From Citrobacter sp. On2M (GTDB taxonomy: Bacteria > Pseudomonadota > Gammaproteobacteria > Enterobacterales > Enterobacteriaceae): a stretch of DNA of 64,000 bases. Positions 30,801 to 39,523 of the stretch are shown piece by piece. Below the pieces are notes generated by a model, which did no database searches, was not told the origin of the DNA, and was given only the letters and a program-made list of their open reading frames with translations. The stretch is taken from the NCBI RefSeq assembly GCF_018035235.1, contig NZ_WPCV01000002.1:248001-312000 (forward strand). Direction: 5' to 3'. Every line of letters starts with the position of its first letter. Position 1 is the stretch's first letter. Both the position numbers and the translations under genes were made by a program.

Positions 30801-32800
30801 TAAATTGCCTCCTTAGTGAGTTGCCAGAAATATCCTGGTTTCAACGCTGATGATTTGGTATGCGCATTAAACACAATTTCATAGGCATGAGAGATGTCGT
30901 CACGCAATTGGTCCACAAAGTAGCGTTCATCTACTTCAGTATCAGTTGACAGTAGTACAACCTGATGGCTGGCAAATGGGAAATAGTGATTAATTAACTT
31001 ATCTCTGTGCTGTGAATCTAATCGTCCTAATGGAGTGTCAATAATCACAGGTAAATCACGGCCAGAGGTTTTGGCTAATGCTTCGAGAATTGCAATAGCA
31101 TAAATTTGTTTCTCACCTGCTGAAAGCAACTTACGATTTATTACATTACCTTTTTCATCAATAAGTTCAACATCAAATGTTTCTGGATTAATGTGCGCAT
31201 TGAGCTGCAAATCTTCTTTACGAGCTAGTTTTCGATAAGCTACTTCGAAATTTGTTGATAGTGTTTTTACGCGTGCTTGAGTTAAAACTTCACTGTAGCG
31301 ATCGAGCAAGTTAATCGTTTCTTGAGCATTATTAAATGCACTATTAAAACTGTGCTGATTGCGGGCAGTATCATGAGCTTTTTGCACTTGACGCACGCAA
31401 TCTAACTGTTGTTGTTTTGTCCGTTTCGCGTCTTCAAGTAATGCGCGATATTCTTGCTTCTTCAGTTCACGTTGTTTATCAAGCTCACGAATTTTCTCAA
31501 ATATATCAAGAAGCTGATCATCCTCTGGTGCTCGAGCAATATTGGCTGCAGCCTGCTCCAGCTGTTCTTCAATTTCAACTAATTGATTACGATAAAGATC
31601 AAAACGCTGCCAGGCTTTTTTACTGTCTTGCTCGATAGCTTGTTGAAGCATGCCTGCTTCACGTTCTGATATGTCGAAAAGTAGTTCACCCTTTGGTTTG
31701 GTTGCAAGATAATCTTTCAAATTATCCTCAATTGCTTCTGCAGCTATTTTCCCAGAAGTGCTGGAACGGAACGCTATATCGTTTTTAAGCTGAGTTAGGA
31801 ATTGACCAAGCTCACTTTCAAAGTTTCTGGCTTGCTTGATTTGTGTTTCTGTTGAGATCTGCTCGAGCAATCGTGTTAACGTTTTTGGAGCCAATGCATA
31901 AGGTAATGAACCATCACATTCATTACGTAACGCTTTTTCAAGACGGTCTTTTTCTTTCAACAGCGTTTCGACTTTTTGCTTTTCCTGAGCTTTGGTTTGA
32001 GCAAACGCTCCACCCTGAGCATTGAGTAGGCCTTCATAGCGAATAATCTCTTTGGACAACAGATCGATTCGTATCTTTGAAAAATCCGCTTTCTCAAGCA
32101 GTTGTTCAGTTTGGAATGCGTACTCTTTTATTTGTTTTTCCAGTACAGCAAGTTGCTGCTGCTGTGTAGCTGCAAGTTGGCTCGATTGCTGACGCTTAAT
32201 AAAAATCATTAAGTCATTGCGTAACTTGGCAATCAAATCCAGCCCTAACAGGCGGCGAACTGCGGTTTTCAAAATATTACCCGACTCGTCCTCTGCAAGT
32301 TCGGCAATTTTCTCGCCATCAAAGAAGAATAAATCAGCAATACCATGTGGGATGAGTTCATTGAGAAAGCCCTGGCATTGATCATAATCCAGTTCCTCTA
32401 AAGGAATGCCATCTTGTAAAAGCGACAGTTGGTCTTTTTTCCCTTTCTTCCAGGTTCGGGCTACCGTGAACTCTGCTTCCTGGCCACCTTTGTTATAGGT
32501 AAAGGTCAATTCTATTGCAGCCTCACTGGGTTGCTCACTAGAGTTTATTCCATTATGAATTAATGAGCTAAGCTCATTAATGTAGTCTTGGTTTTGTGTT
32601 GATAAGCCGAATGCCAGCCGACCATATAGCGCCAAACGAATGGCAGAGAGAATGGATGTTTTACCCGCACCATTTAACCCACCGAACAGTACGATAGGGC
32701 GGGGGTTGTCATCATTAGGGCGTTTTCTGGGCGCTAAATCGATGATATGTGTCCCATTGAAAACACGAAAGTTACGCAGCACCAGTTGTTTAATTAGCAT
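30800..32800 (-). CDS. dndD: DNA phosphorothioation ATPase DndD
   Basis: The 666-residue SMC/RecN-like ATPase has Walker A GLNGAGKTS at residues 41-49. Long coiled-coil segments rich in Glu, Gln, Lys and Leu occupy about 210-510, and the C-terminus has the ABC signature LLSAGEKQIYAIA followed by Walker B LPVIIDTPLGRLD. DndD is thought to remodel DNA during phosphorothioation. The open frame extends 14 codons upstream, but ATG 32800 has AAGGA ahead and matches the family start MLIKQL. It overlaps the end of dndC by 11 bases. Confidence 0.93.
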   Translation of the reverse strand: MLIKQLVLRNFRVFNGTHIIDLAPRKRPNDDNPRPIVLFGGLNGAGKTSILSAIRLALYGRLAFGLSTQNQDYINELSSLIHNGINSSEQPSEAAIELTFTYNKGGQEAEFTVARTWKKGKKDQLSLLQDGIPLEELDYDQCQGFLNELIPHGIADLFFFDGEKIAELAEDESGNILKTAVRRLLGLDLIAKLRNDLMIFIKRQQSSQLAATQQQQLAVLEKQIKEYAFQTEQLLEKADFSKIRIDLLSKEIIRYEGLLNAQGGAFAQTKAQEKQKVETLLKEKDRLEKALRNECDGSLPYALAPKTLTRLLEQISTETQIKQARNFESELGQFLTQLKNDIAFRSSTSGKIAAEAIEDNLKDYLATKPKGELLFDISEREAGMLQQAIEQDSKKAWQRFDLYRNQLVEIEEQLEQAAANIARAPEDDQLLDIFEKIRELDKQRELKKQEYRALLEDAKRTKQQQLDCVRQVQKAHDTARNQHSFNSAFNNAQETINLLDRYSEVLTQARVKTLSTNFEVAYRKLARKEDLQLNAHINPETFDVELIDEKGNVINRKLLSAGEKQIYAIAILEALAKTSGRDLPVIIDTPLGRLDSQHRDKLINHYFPFASHQVVLLSTDTEVDERYFVDQLRDDISHAYEIVFNAHTKSSALKPGYFWQLTKEAI

Positions 32801-34424
32801 GTTCGTTTTCCTTACTGGTAAGCAAGTATGATTCACTCGCATCTATAATTCTGCGCTGTAAAACCTGAAGCTCCGCTTCCAGCTTTGCGACTTCCTCTTG
32901 ATGAATATCTCGCTCGTTGCGTTTCTGCAATGTTTCTTGTTGCTGTTTAATTTCTTCTAGGCTTCCCCAGTCTTGTTTGAGAATTGTACCAAGTTTATCA
33001 AATACCCCCTGACGTCTGCTCAGGCCTTCCATCGAGACTTCCAGTTCGATTAACTTCATAACCATCTCAGGTTCAACGTCAAATCCTTGGGCAATTTGTA
33101 CAAGCAAATCAGCATCACTGGCATCAAAACGAGATTGATCGTCAATGACCCAATCCAGATCCTTTTGATAAACCTCGCGGTAAATACCCGGCAATGAGTC
33201 ATACCAATCCGGTTCGTTGGGATCTTTCAACCATTCCTGACGGATTGCATGTAGCTCTGGTTGTGTTATCAGCGTAATTTTATGACCTTGAGCATTCATA
33301 TCACGCTCAATTTCCAATAATTCCTTTAACCATTGTTGTCTGTATTTTAACCAGTACGGACCAGGGACGTGCTTACGTTCGGCACTGATTTCTTCGCCGT
33401 CTTTAGCGTATTGGTAACTTACTTTCCCTGTACGACGCTTGTAGTTACGGAAAGTATCTTTATTTGCCGGGTCAGTTGTGAAAGCTAACAGATCGCGATA
33501 TTTCAGCAGTGGGGACATCCATTCCTCACCATTCTGAATAAGGCTTTCCATCGCTTTATCTTTAGTCACGACAGTACACGTCCAGCAGCCAAAGCGGGAA
33601 TTACCGCACGAAGGAGTACTGTCATCGATTACCAATGGGCACTCGCCTTGTGCAGAGGAATCCATATAGAGCGTCCAAAGTGGGCGGTTATTTCCACCCC
33701 ATGGATTTTCCCACTCATCAATATCTTCCGGAGCATAACGGAATGCGCCACGCAGAAGTTTCCACACGTCTTCGACATCCCATGTGTCTATAGGTGTGTA
33801 AATAAAGGCATTAGGCAGTGTGGTGTGTCGGGCAAGACGCGAACCATCAATTTTATGCTTTGCGATAACCTGGGCACGTGATGCGCTTTCGCTGCTACGC
33901 GAACCCAGAACAACAATGACCTCGTCAAATTGGCTAACTTTATCCTTGATAAAGTCGCTGACCGGATTGATCTTCATGCGTTCTGTACACCAACGGAAGC
34001 TACGTGTTGGTGCTGGGTAGCCTTTACCTAGTAAATTCACCCAAAAGGTTTCGTGAGTTTTTGGCATAACGGCGTGTTGAGTGATTGGTAGTCCATCACG
34101 TTTTGCACCGGCCTCAATTAACTGCATTGTCTTTTTGATTAAATCGACAACAACGGGGGTTTCTACCAGTGTATCGGATGACACCACAAATATATCTTTG
34201 GTACGCATTTCTGGTGGAAGACCCAGCAAAGCCAGGTAAACAAGAGTGATCACTGCTGAAGAGTCTTTACCACCGCTATAGCCAATGACCCATGGACGTT
34301 TATCTGCGCAGTATACTCTTTGTACCTCAGCGACATATTCAGCTAGCGGATGTCCTGCAAACTGTTCTTGATTGATGAATTCTTCATAGTCGGCCAGATC
34401 GTAGGCCTGAGTTAATTTACTCAT
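32790..34424 (-). CDS. dndC: DNA phosphorothioation sulfurtransferase DndC
   Basis: The 544-residue protein is a PAPS-reductase-like ATP pyrophosphatase with PP-loop SGGKDSS at residues 50-56. Iron-sulphur cysteines lie in WCTERMK and in the cluster SCGNSRFGCWTCTVV. DndC activates the DNA backbone and passes sulphur to it; the sulphur donor DndA is absent here, and housekeeping IscS probably supplies it, as in other enteric Dnd systems. It overlaps dndB by 4 bases (ATGA) and dndD by 11, so the operon is tightly coupled. All key residues are intact. Confidence 0.94.
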   Translation of the reverse strand: MSKLTQAYDLADYEEFINQEQFAGHPLAEYVAEVQRVYCADKRPWVIGYSGGKDSSAVITLVYLALLGLPPEMRTKDIFVVSSDTLVETPVVVDLIKKTMQLIEAGAKRDGLPITQHAVMPKTHETFWVNLLGKGYPAPTRSFRWCTERMKINPVSDFIKDKVSQFDEVIVVLGSRSSESASRAQVIAKHKIDGSRLARHTTLPNAFIYTPIDTWDVEDVWKLLRGAFRYAPEDIDEWENPWGGNNRPLWTLYMDSSAQGECPLVIDDSTPSCGNSRFGCWTCTVVTKDKAMESLIQNGEEWMSPLLKYRDLLAFTTDPANKDTFRNYKRRTGKVSYQYAKDGEEISAERKHVPGPYWLKYRQQWLKELLEIERDMNAQGHKITLITQPELHAIRQEWLKDPNEPDWYDSLPGIYREVYQKDLDWVIDDQSRFDASDADLLVQIAQGFDVEPEMVMKLIELEVSMEGLSRRQGVFDKLGTILKQDWGSLEEIKQQQETLQKRNERDIHQEEVAKLEAELQVLQRRIIDASESYLLTSKENEHAN

Positions 34425-35506
34425 GAGACAACCATTTGAGCTTCAAGCTCCTGTTCTTCAGGAGTGAGGGGAATCGACAGTGCAAGTTTAAGTGCATTAC
34501 AGGTGAGCTGAATAGCGGTTCCCGTCTTACTCAGCTTGCCATGTTGCATTGCACGTTTAACCATTTCGGGATTGCTTTTACGCCAGTCGAAGGATTTAAG
34601 TTTCAATATTTTCTGTTGCCATTGTTCTGGCTCTTCAATGATCAGTGAGCGCCCCAAAAGTCCCAGTGCTTGCAAGCCAATACCGTGTGCATGCACGTAG
34701 TCTTGCCGTAGCTGAGCGGGGGAAACTTCTTTCCGTGCAGCAAGCTGCCAATCGGGCATAACTTTGTAAATAGCTTGCCAATATTGCGTGGCAATAGCCG
34801 TGTTATCTTCAATACTGCCTACTTTCGGGTCTTTACCTAAAAGCGCTCGAGTTGCCTGTTTAATGCTACTCAGTGTAAATAACTTATTGGAAAGCATACT
34901 GATGCTGGACTTTTCAAGCTCAGTAAGGCCGATAAACGGCTCTATCGTCATTGCCAGATATCGTGCCAGATTTGAACTTACATCACGGTGATCGTAAAGA
35001 GCTGAAAGCGATGGGCTAGGGCGAATCGCGTATTTATTTAAGTCAGCAAACATCTGCTGACTACGTCTTAACCCTTCATCGACAAAAAACAGCACAGGGA
35101 TGTTGTCCTGGCCGAGTTCTGGACGCTCGGCTAAAGCATCTTCAATCGCTTTACGGCGATGTTGACCATCATTAATGAGGATCTGGGCATCCATCGGAAC
35201 TCGAAGCGTTCCTAGGTTATTTGAGTTTTCGTACTCATCAAACTGAACGTCAACAGCAATAGACGCTGTCAATGCAGAGAAGACATAATCTTTCGGATTC
35301 TCAAGTAGATATCTGACCATCTCAGGTATTCTGGATTTGTTCAGGATGCGTTGAGCACGCAGCTCTGGTGGAACATCGGTTTCATCAAAGCTAAAAATTT
35401 TGGGTATGATGCGCATAGGGCAGGTTGCAATGTAAAATGGCCTGCCTGCTTGTACTCCGCGTACAGCGGGGAAAGAATAGCAGTAATCAGCGTCGAAGTT
35501 CGCCAT
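34421..35506 (-). CDS. dndB: Dnd operon regulator DndB
   Basis: The 361-residue protein has the DGQHR motif at 113-117 and, further on, QQMFADLNKYAIRPS, both typical of DndB. In Salmonella the homologue (DptB) represses the modification operon. Two palindromes of the form TACG-N10-CGTA lie 31-144 bases upstream of this gene, which fits autoregulation. It heads dndBCDE and its stop overlaps the dndC start. The large DGQHR protein at 25313-27427 is a distant second member in the same island. Confidence 0.92.
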   Translation of the reverse strand: MANFDADYCYSFPAVRGVQAGRPFYIATCPMRIIPKIFSFDETDVPPELRAQRILNKSRIPEMVRYLLENPKDYVFSALTASIAVDVQFDEYENSNNLGTLRVPMDAQILINDGQHRRKAIEDALAERPELGQDNIPVLFFVDEGLRRSQQMFADLNKYAIRPSPSLSALYDHRDVSSNLARYLAMTIEPFIGLTELEKSSISMLSNKLFTLSSIKQATRALLGKDPKVGSIEDNTAIATQYWQAIYKVMPDWQLAARKEVSPAQLRQDYVHAHGIGLQALGLLGRSLIIEEPEQWQQKILKLKSFDWRKSNPEMVKRAMQHGKLSKTGTAIQLTCNALKLALSIPLTPEEQELEAQMVVS

Positions 35507-35536
35507 GGCGGATTCCCTGTTGTTCGGTTAGAGCTC

Positions 35537-35556
35537 TTACGTGTTATTTTACGTAA
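35537..35556. promoter_or_regulatory. Palindromic operator 1 upstream of dndB
   Basis: TTACGT, 8 bases, ACGTAA: the core is TACG-N10-CGTA. An identical architecture occurs at 35631-35650. I recall this motif from the Salmonella DptB repressor; binding by DndB is inferred. Confidence 0.65.
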
Positions 35557-35630
35557 AAGCATTCTATTTATAAATGCTTTCTCTTCTTAAAGCATAATCT
35601 GACAAAGTGTCTGAACATTTTTTAGTTGTA

Positions 35631-35650
35631 TTACGTCTTTTTTTACGTAA
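35631..35650. promoter_or_regulatory. Palindromic operator 2 upstream of dndB
   Basis: The second copy of TTACGT-N8-ACGTAA starts 94 bases from the first and ends directly at the stop codon of the small Ner-like gene. The pair could support DNA looping by a repressor. Confidence 0.65.
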
Positions 35651-35911
35651 CTACATCTGGGTACGGAACTTACGTATCAAATCACCACGATTTATAAACT
35701 CTCCTCCCTTGTAGTATCTTTCTGGCCAGATAACCTCTGGTGGGATGCCAATTGCCTTAGCAATGATGATTTCACCTTTAGGCCATGGTCTCTCCAGAGC
35801 ATTGCCCAGTGTGGACGAACTCAATCCTGCCTCTCTGGACAGTGCTGCCAGTGACATTCCTTTTTTATGCAATGCCGCAATGATGTCGGCTTTGTGCCAA
35901 TTTGTGTTCAT
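35651..35911 (-). CDS. Ner/Nlp-like helix-turn-helix protein
   Basis: The 86-residue protein is mostly one helix-turn-helix domain. The segment KKGMSLAALSREAGLSSSTLGNALERPWPKGE (shown here only in part as the recognition region, residues 16-45) is typical of Mu Ner and the Nlp/SfsB family, and the following IAKAIGIPPEVIWPERY is also characteristic. It lies upstream of dndB on the same strand and may be read through into it. Four CTACG-N5-CGTAG palindromes separate it from the divergent XRE gene. It probably represses a promoter of this cluster; the target is inferred. Confidence 0.8.
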   Translation of the reverse strand: MNTNWHKADIIAALHKKGMSLAALSREAGLSSSTLGNALERPWPKGEIIIAKAIGIPPEVIWPERYYKGGEFINRGDLIRKFRTQM

Positions 35912-35947
35912 TTCACTTTCATCTCTGTTTAAGTAACATTACGTATG

Positions 35948-35962
35948 CTACGTAATTCGTAG
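35948..35962. promoter_or_regulatory. Operator palindrome A
   Basis: CTACG-TAATT-CGTAG, a perfect 5-bp inverted repeat about a 5-base spacer, 37 bases upstream of the Ner-like start. Confidence 0.65.
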
Positions 35963-35981
35963 TATTTTTCGAGGGGTAAAA

Positions 35982-35996
35982 TTACGTTTTTCGTAG
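35982..35996. promoter_or_regulatory. Operator palindrome B
   Basis: TTACG-TTTTT-CGTAG, one mismatch from the palindrome, beginning 34 bases after palindrome A. Confidence 0.6.
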
Positions 35997-36056
35997 TTTT
36001 GGAAAGAGGATCTAACTTTGCTGAAATTGGTATGTAAAAGATAACGTAATCTTATG

Positions 36057-36071
36057 CTACGTATTTCGTAG
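36057..36071. promoter_or_regulatory. Operator palindrome C
   Basis: CTACG-TATTT-CGTAG, perfect arms, 75 bases after palindrome B and upstream of the XRE gene. Confidence 0.65.
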
Positions 36072-36090
36072 TATCTGAAAAACTCAATAG

Positions 36091-36105
36091 CTACGATTAT
36101 CGTAG
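36091..36105. promoter_or_regulatory. Operator palindrome D
   Basis: CTACG-ATTAT-CGTAG, perfect arms, 34 bases after palindrome C. It ends 2 bases before the first ATG of the XRE gene, in the place where a Shine-Dalgarno would stand. Confidence 0.65.
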
Positions 36106-36107
36106 TT

Positions 36108-36434
36108 ATGAATGATTCTACAATGCACAATCGAACCTTCAGTAAGCGTCTTAAAGAAGCACGGCTTGCTAAGGGTTTGTCACAAAAACAGCTTGGTATT
36201 CTTGCTGGGATCGATGAATTTGTCGCAAGTCCACGTATCAATCGGTATGAGAAAGGGGTTCATCAGGCAAATATTGAAATAGTTCAACAACTTGCTAATG
36301 TGTTGGAGTTACCTTTAGCCTATTTTTATGCCGATGATGATGATTTGGCCTCAATGATAAGAAATTGGTATAGCGCTGATGCTGTGAGGAGGAAAGGCGC
36401 GCTTAATCTTCTTCTTTCCACTTCTATTGAATGA
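36108..36434 (+). CDS. XRE-family transcriptional regulator
   Basis: The 108-residue protein has a Cro/C1-type helix-turn-helix at about residues 10-70, with the core LAKGLSQKQLGILAGI and the helix VQQLANVLELPLAYFYAD that closes such domains. The ATG at 36108 directly follows palindrome D and has no Shine-Dalgarno; an internal ATG at 36123 (MHNRTFSKRL) is an equally good start. It is divergent from the Ner-like gene and likely represses both directions through the CTACG-N5-CGTAG sites. A 77-residue gene follows 54 bases downstream. Confidence 0.85.
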   Translation: MNDSTMHNRTFSKRLKEARLAKGLSQKQLGILAGIDEFVASPRINRYEKGVHQANIEIVQQLANVLELPLAYFYADDDDLASMIRNWYSADAVRRKGALNLLLSTSIE

Positions 36435-36488
36435 TTGTGGAAGCATTGTTGCGACAGTGCTTTAGTTTTTTTGGGGGGATTTATTTAA

Positions 36489-36722
36489 ATGGCAACGTAT
36501 AAAGAGATTACTGCTGATATTCGAGAAAGAACTGGAAAAACAATACATCATCCTTGTTGGATTGCTCATGTAAAGGATATGCATGGACTTACTAAACGAC
36601 AGGCCCATAATCGTAGAGATCCTAATCAGCGTGTTAAGCCGTGCCCTGAACACTGGATTACAGAGATTGAAATATCATTGATAAAGTTTGGTATGATTCA
36701 ATCAATTGATAAGAAAAACTAA
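36489..36722 (+). CDS. Small conserved island protein of unknown function
   Basis: The 77-residue protein begins MATYKEITADIRERTGKT and has the pattern CWIAHVKDMHGL...AHNRR...RVKPCPEHW. I recall similar small proteins in proteobacterial islands and integrative elements, usually annotated as hypothetical. The two conserved cysteines and basic centre hint at nucleic-acid binding, but this is a guess. A G-rich Shine-Dalgarno (GGGGGG) lies about 10 bases upstream. It is the last island gene before symE. Confidence 0.7.
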   Translation: MATYKEITADIRERTGKTIHHPCWIAHVKDMHGLTKRQAHNRRDPNQRVKPCPEHWITEIEISLIKFGMIQSIDKKN

Positions 36723-36782
36723 ATACAGAGTAGATACCCATTTGGATAATACTGTGCTTTCTCGGGATTAATCGTCACTCCC

Positions 36783-36806
36783 AATAAAGGCGCCCGCAGG
36801 CGCCTC
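36783..36806 (-). terminator. Terminator of symE
   Basis: On the minus strand AGGCGCC, TGCG, GGCGCCT and then TTATTGG form a strong hairpin with a short U-tract, 17 bases after the symE stop. Confidence 0.75.
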
Positions 36807-36822
36807 AATGACAATCACACTC

Positions 36823-37185
36823 TCACCCCTTCAACGCTTTCCCCGCAATCACCCCGATAAACTCCAGCACCTGTTTTTGCTTACGCACGGAGAGCTTTTC
36901 CACGGCGCGCAGGGATTTCATTAGTTCTGACTCTTCGGCTTCGGCGGCGCGGGCGGTTAATACGATGCAGCCTTGCATTACCCGCACATCAACGTCGGTG
37001 CCGGTGTCGAATCCGGCGGCTTTCAGCCACTGGCCCTTCATCACGATGGACGGAAACTGGACGTACTTCACTGGCAGACGGCTGTAATCAGGATAACGGC
37101 TCGCATAACCTACCTTCAGGCGACGGTTATCTGCGGTGTGGACTTCTGGATCAAATGAAACTGCAATACAATGCGTATCAGTCAT
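36823..37185 (-). CDS. symE: SymE-family type I toxin
   Basis: The 120-residue protein matches SymE: the start [17 protein letters not shown], the core [28 protein letters not shown] (residues in the middle third) and the tail [18 protein letters not shown]-like end, here [18 protein letters not shown]. SymE has a toxin activity, evolved from an AbrB-fold, and is SOS-induced in E. coli, where it condenses the nucleoid or cleaves RNA. Compared with the usual family there is an insertion of about 7 residues (VKYVQFP) before SIVMKGQWL. The frame runs further upstream to 37248, but ATG 37185 is the family start. The antisense RNA SymR covers the start. Confidence 0.88.
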   Translation of the reverse strand: MTDTHCIAVSFDPEVHTADNRRLKVGYASRYPDYSRLPVKYVQFPSIVMKGQWLKAAGFDTGTDVDVRVMQGCIVLTARAAEAEESELMKSLRAVEKLSVRKQKQVLEFIGVIAGKALKG

Positions 37186-37256
37186 GGTGACTATTCTCCT
37201 ATAATAGTTACTGCGATCAGCGATGCGGAGGTGTTGGCGCACCTTCACATCGCGCT
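37180..37256 (+). ncRNA. symR: SymR antisense RNA
   Basis: The plus strand from 37180 to 37256 closely follows the E. coli SymR sequence as I recall it, with the same predicted length of 77 bases. It starts at AGTCAT, overlaps the symE start codon on the other strand, and ends in a strong hairpin whose arms are GCGATG and CATCGC with AGGTG/CACCT inside. A promoter is visible: -10 TACAAT at 37167-37172, 8 bases before the predicted start, and a weak -35 TTCTGG at 37144-37149 with a 17-base spacer. SymR blocks translation of symE mRNA. Confidence 0.85.
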
Positions 37257-37517
37257 AGTAAAACCCCTGTAAATTACGCCAGTATCCTGGGGGAAGTCCA
37301 GATGTAAATAAGATGAAATAAGCGCGAATAGAACGCTTTCGGAATAAATAGAAAACCCACTCATCACAATAGATTCGGTATTATTCACCGTATAAATTCA
37401 TTCTCATTCAATCCACCAAATACCTACCATTTCCAGAAAACAACGCCCCTCTGTATCAGGCCAAAAATGCGATCTCACTCACTGAAGCAAATAGCAAACT
37501 CTGAAACAACACCGTTT

Positions 37518-37535
37518 TGTACACTTTACTTTACA
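37518..37535. promoter_or_regulatory. TyrR box, strong, upstream of tpl
   Basis: TGTACA-CTTTAC-TTTACA matches the TyrR consensus TGTAAA-N6-TTTACA at all but one arm position. Confidence 0.8.
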
Positions 37536-37540
37536 CTTTT

Positions 37541-37556
37541 GGTGATGTGAATCACA
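37541..37556. promoter_or_regulatory. CRP site, distal, upstream of tpl
   Basis: GGTGA-TGTGAA-TCACA fits the CRP consensus at nine of ten core positions and lies 5 bases from the strong TyrR box. Confidence 0.65.
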
Positions 37557-37631
37557 AATATAACCCCGTGAAGTGATCCGACTCTCACAAAATGGGGTGT
37601 ACTCATTCACGAATACATTATGCGCACAGTC

Positions 37632-37649
37632 TGGAAAGTTAAGTTTTCA
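37632..37649. promoter_or_regulatory. TyrR box, weak, upstream of tpl
   Basis: TGGAAA-GTTAAG-TTTTCA is a TyrR box with one mismatch in each arm. Its centre is exactly 114 bases from that of the strong box. Confidence 0.6.
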
Positions 37650-37740
37650 GTATTTCCCCCCTCAGTGGGCGCACTACCGCGAATGGCAAATCAATACGCA
37701 AAAAAAAACTTGTTGAATATGAACGGGTAAAAAAACGACG

Positions 37741-37758
37741 TGTGATTTACATCACTCA
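37741..37758. promoter_or_regulatory. CRP site overlapping a weak TyrR box near the tpl promoter
   Basis: TGTGA-TTTACA-TCACT at 37741-37756 is a good CRP site. The 18 bases from 37741 also match a very weak TyrR box with its centre 109 bases from the second box. Confidence 0.55.
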
Positions 37759-37930
37759 CATTTACAGCTTTTTAAATTATTGCCAGTGATTAATGTTGAC
37801 CGGACTATTTCCATAATCAATTAAATCTTGCATAGTGCCTCCACATTATTTCTCCCCCTGGCCCAGGAGGCGAATAGTTATATTTCATCATACTTTATTG
37901 ATGAACCCGATATGCTTTACGTCACATTAA

Positions 37931-39334
<1,404 letters not shown>

Positions 39335-39346
39335 ATAATCATTATG

Positions 39347-39372
39347 GCCCCATCTCAGGATGGGGCTTTTTT
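39347..39372 (+). terminator. Terminator of tpl
   Basis: GCCCCATC, loop TCAG, GATGGGGC and TTTTTT make a canonical Rho-independent terminator 13 bases after the tpl stop. Confidence 0.9.
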
Positions 39373-39523
39373 GTATTCCTTTTCTATGAACAGGAAGCCT
39401 TTGCGGTGCCCGTTACCGTGGCATAACTAAAAAAAGTAAACCCTGACTCCGACATTTTTATTATCCGCATGATGTACAAATGACAGCTGTAATTATAACG
39501 AATAGTCTACAGGAACATTTATC

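Larger units (their letters stand above)
25089..36760. mobile_element. leuX-associated genomic island (defence island, no integrase)
   Basis: Everything from the 3' end of leuX to about 36.75 kb differs from the flanks. Composition is much richer in A+T, with the first three genes the most extreme. Gene content is defence-like: phosphorothioate modification, a DUF262 protein, DGQHR proteins and small HTH regulators. No integrase gene and no clear second copy of the leuX 3' end were found, so the right boundary is an estimate placed between the 77-residue protein gene and symE. The island is bounded by backbone-like DNA on both sides. Confidence 0.7.

Noticed and set aside
36990-37030. A possible second copy of the leuX 3' end (island right att site)
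   Set aside because: The sequence CCGGTGTCGAATCCGGCGG only loosely resembles the tRNA T-arm and lies inside symE. No run long enough to be an att repeat was found.
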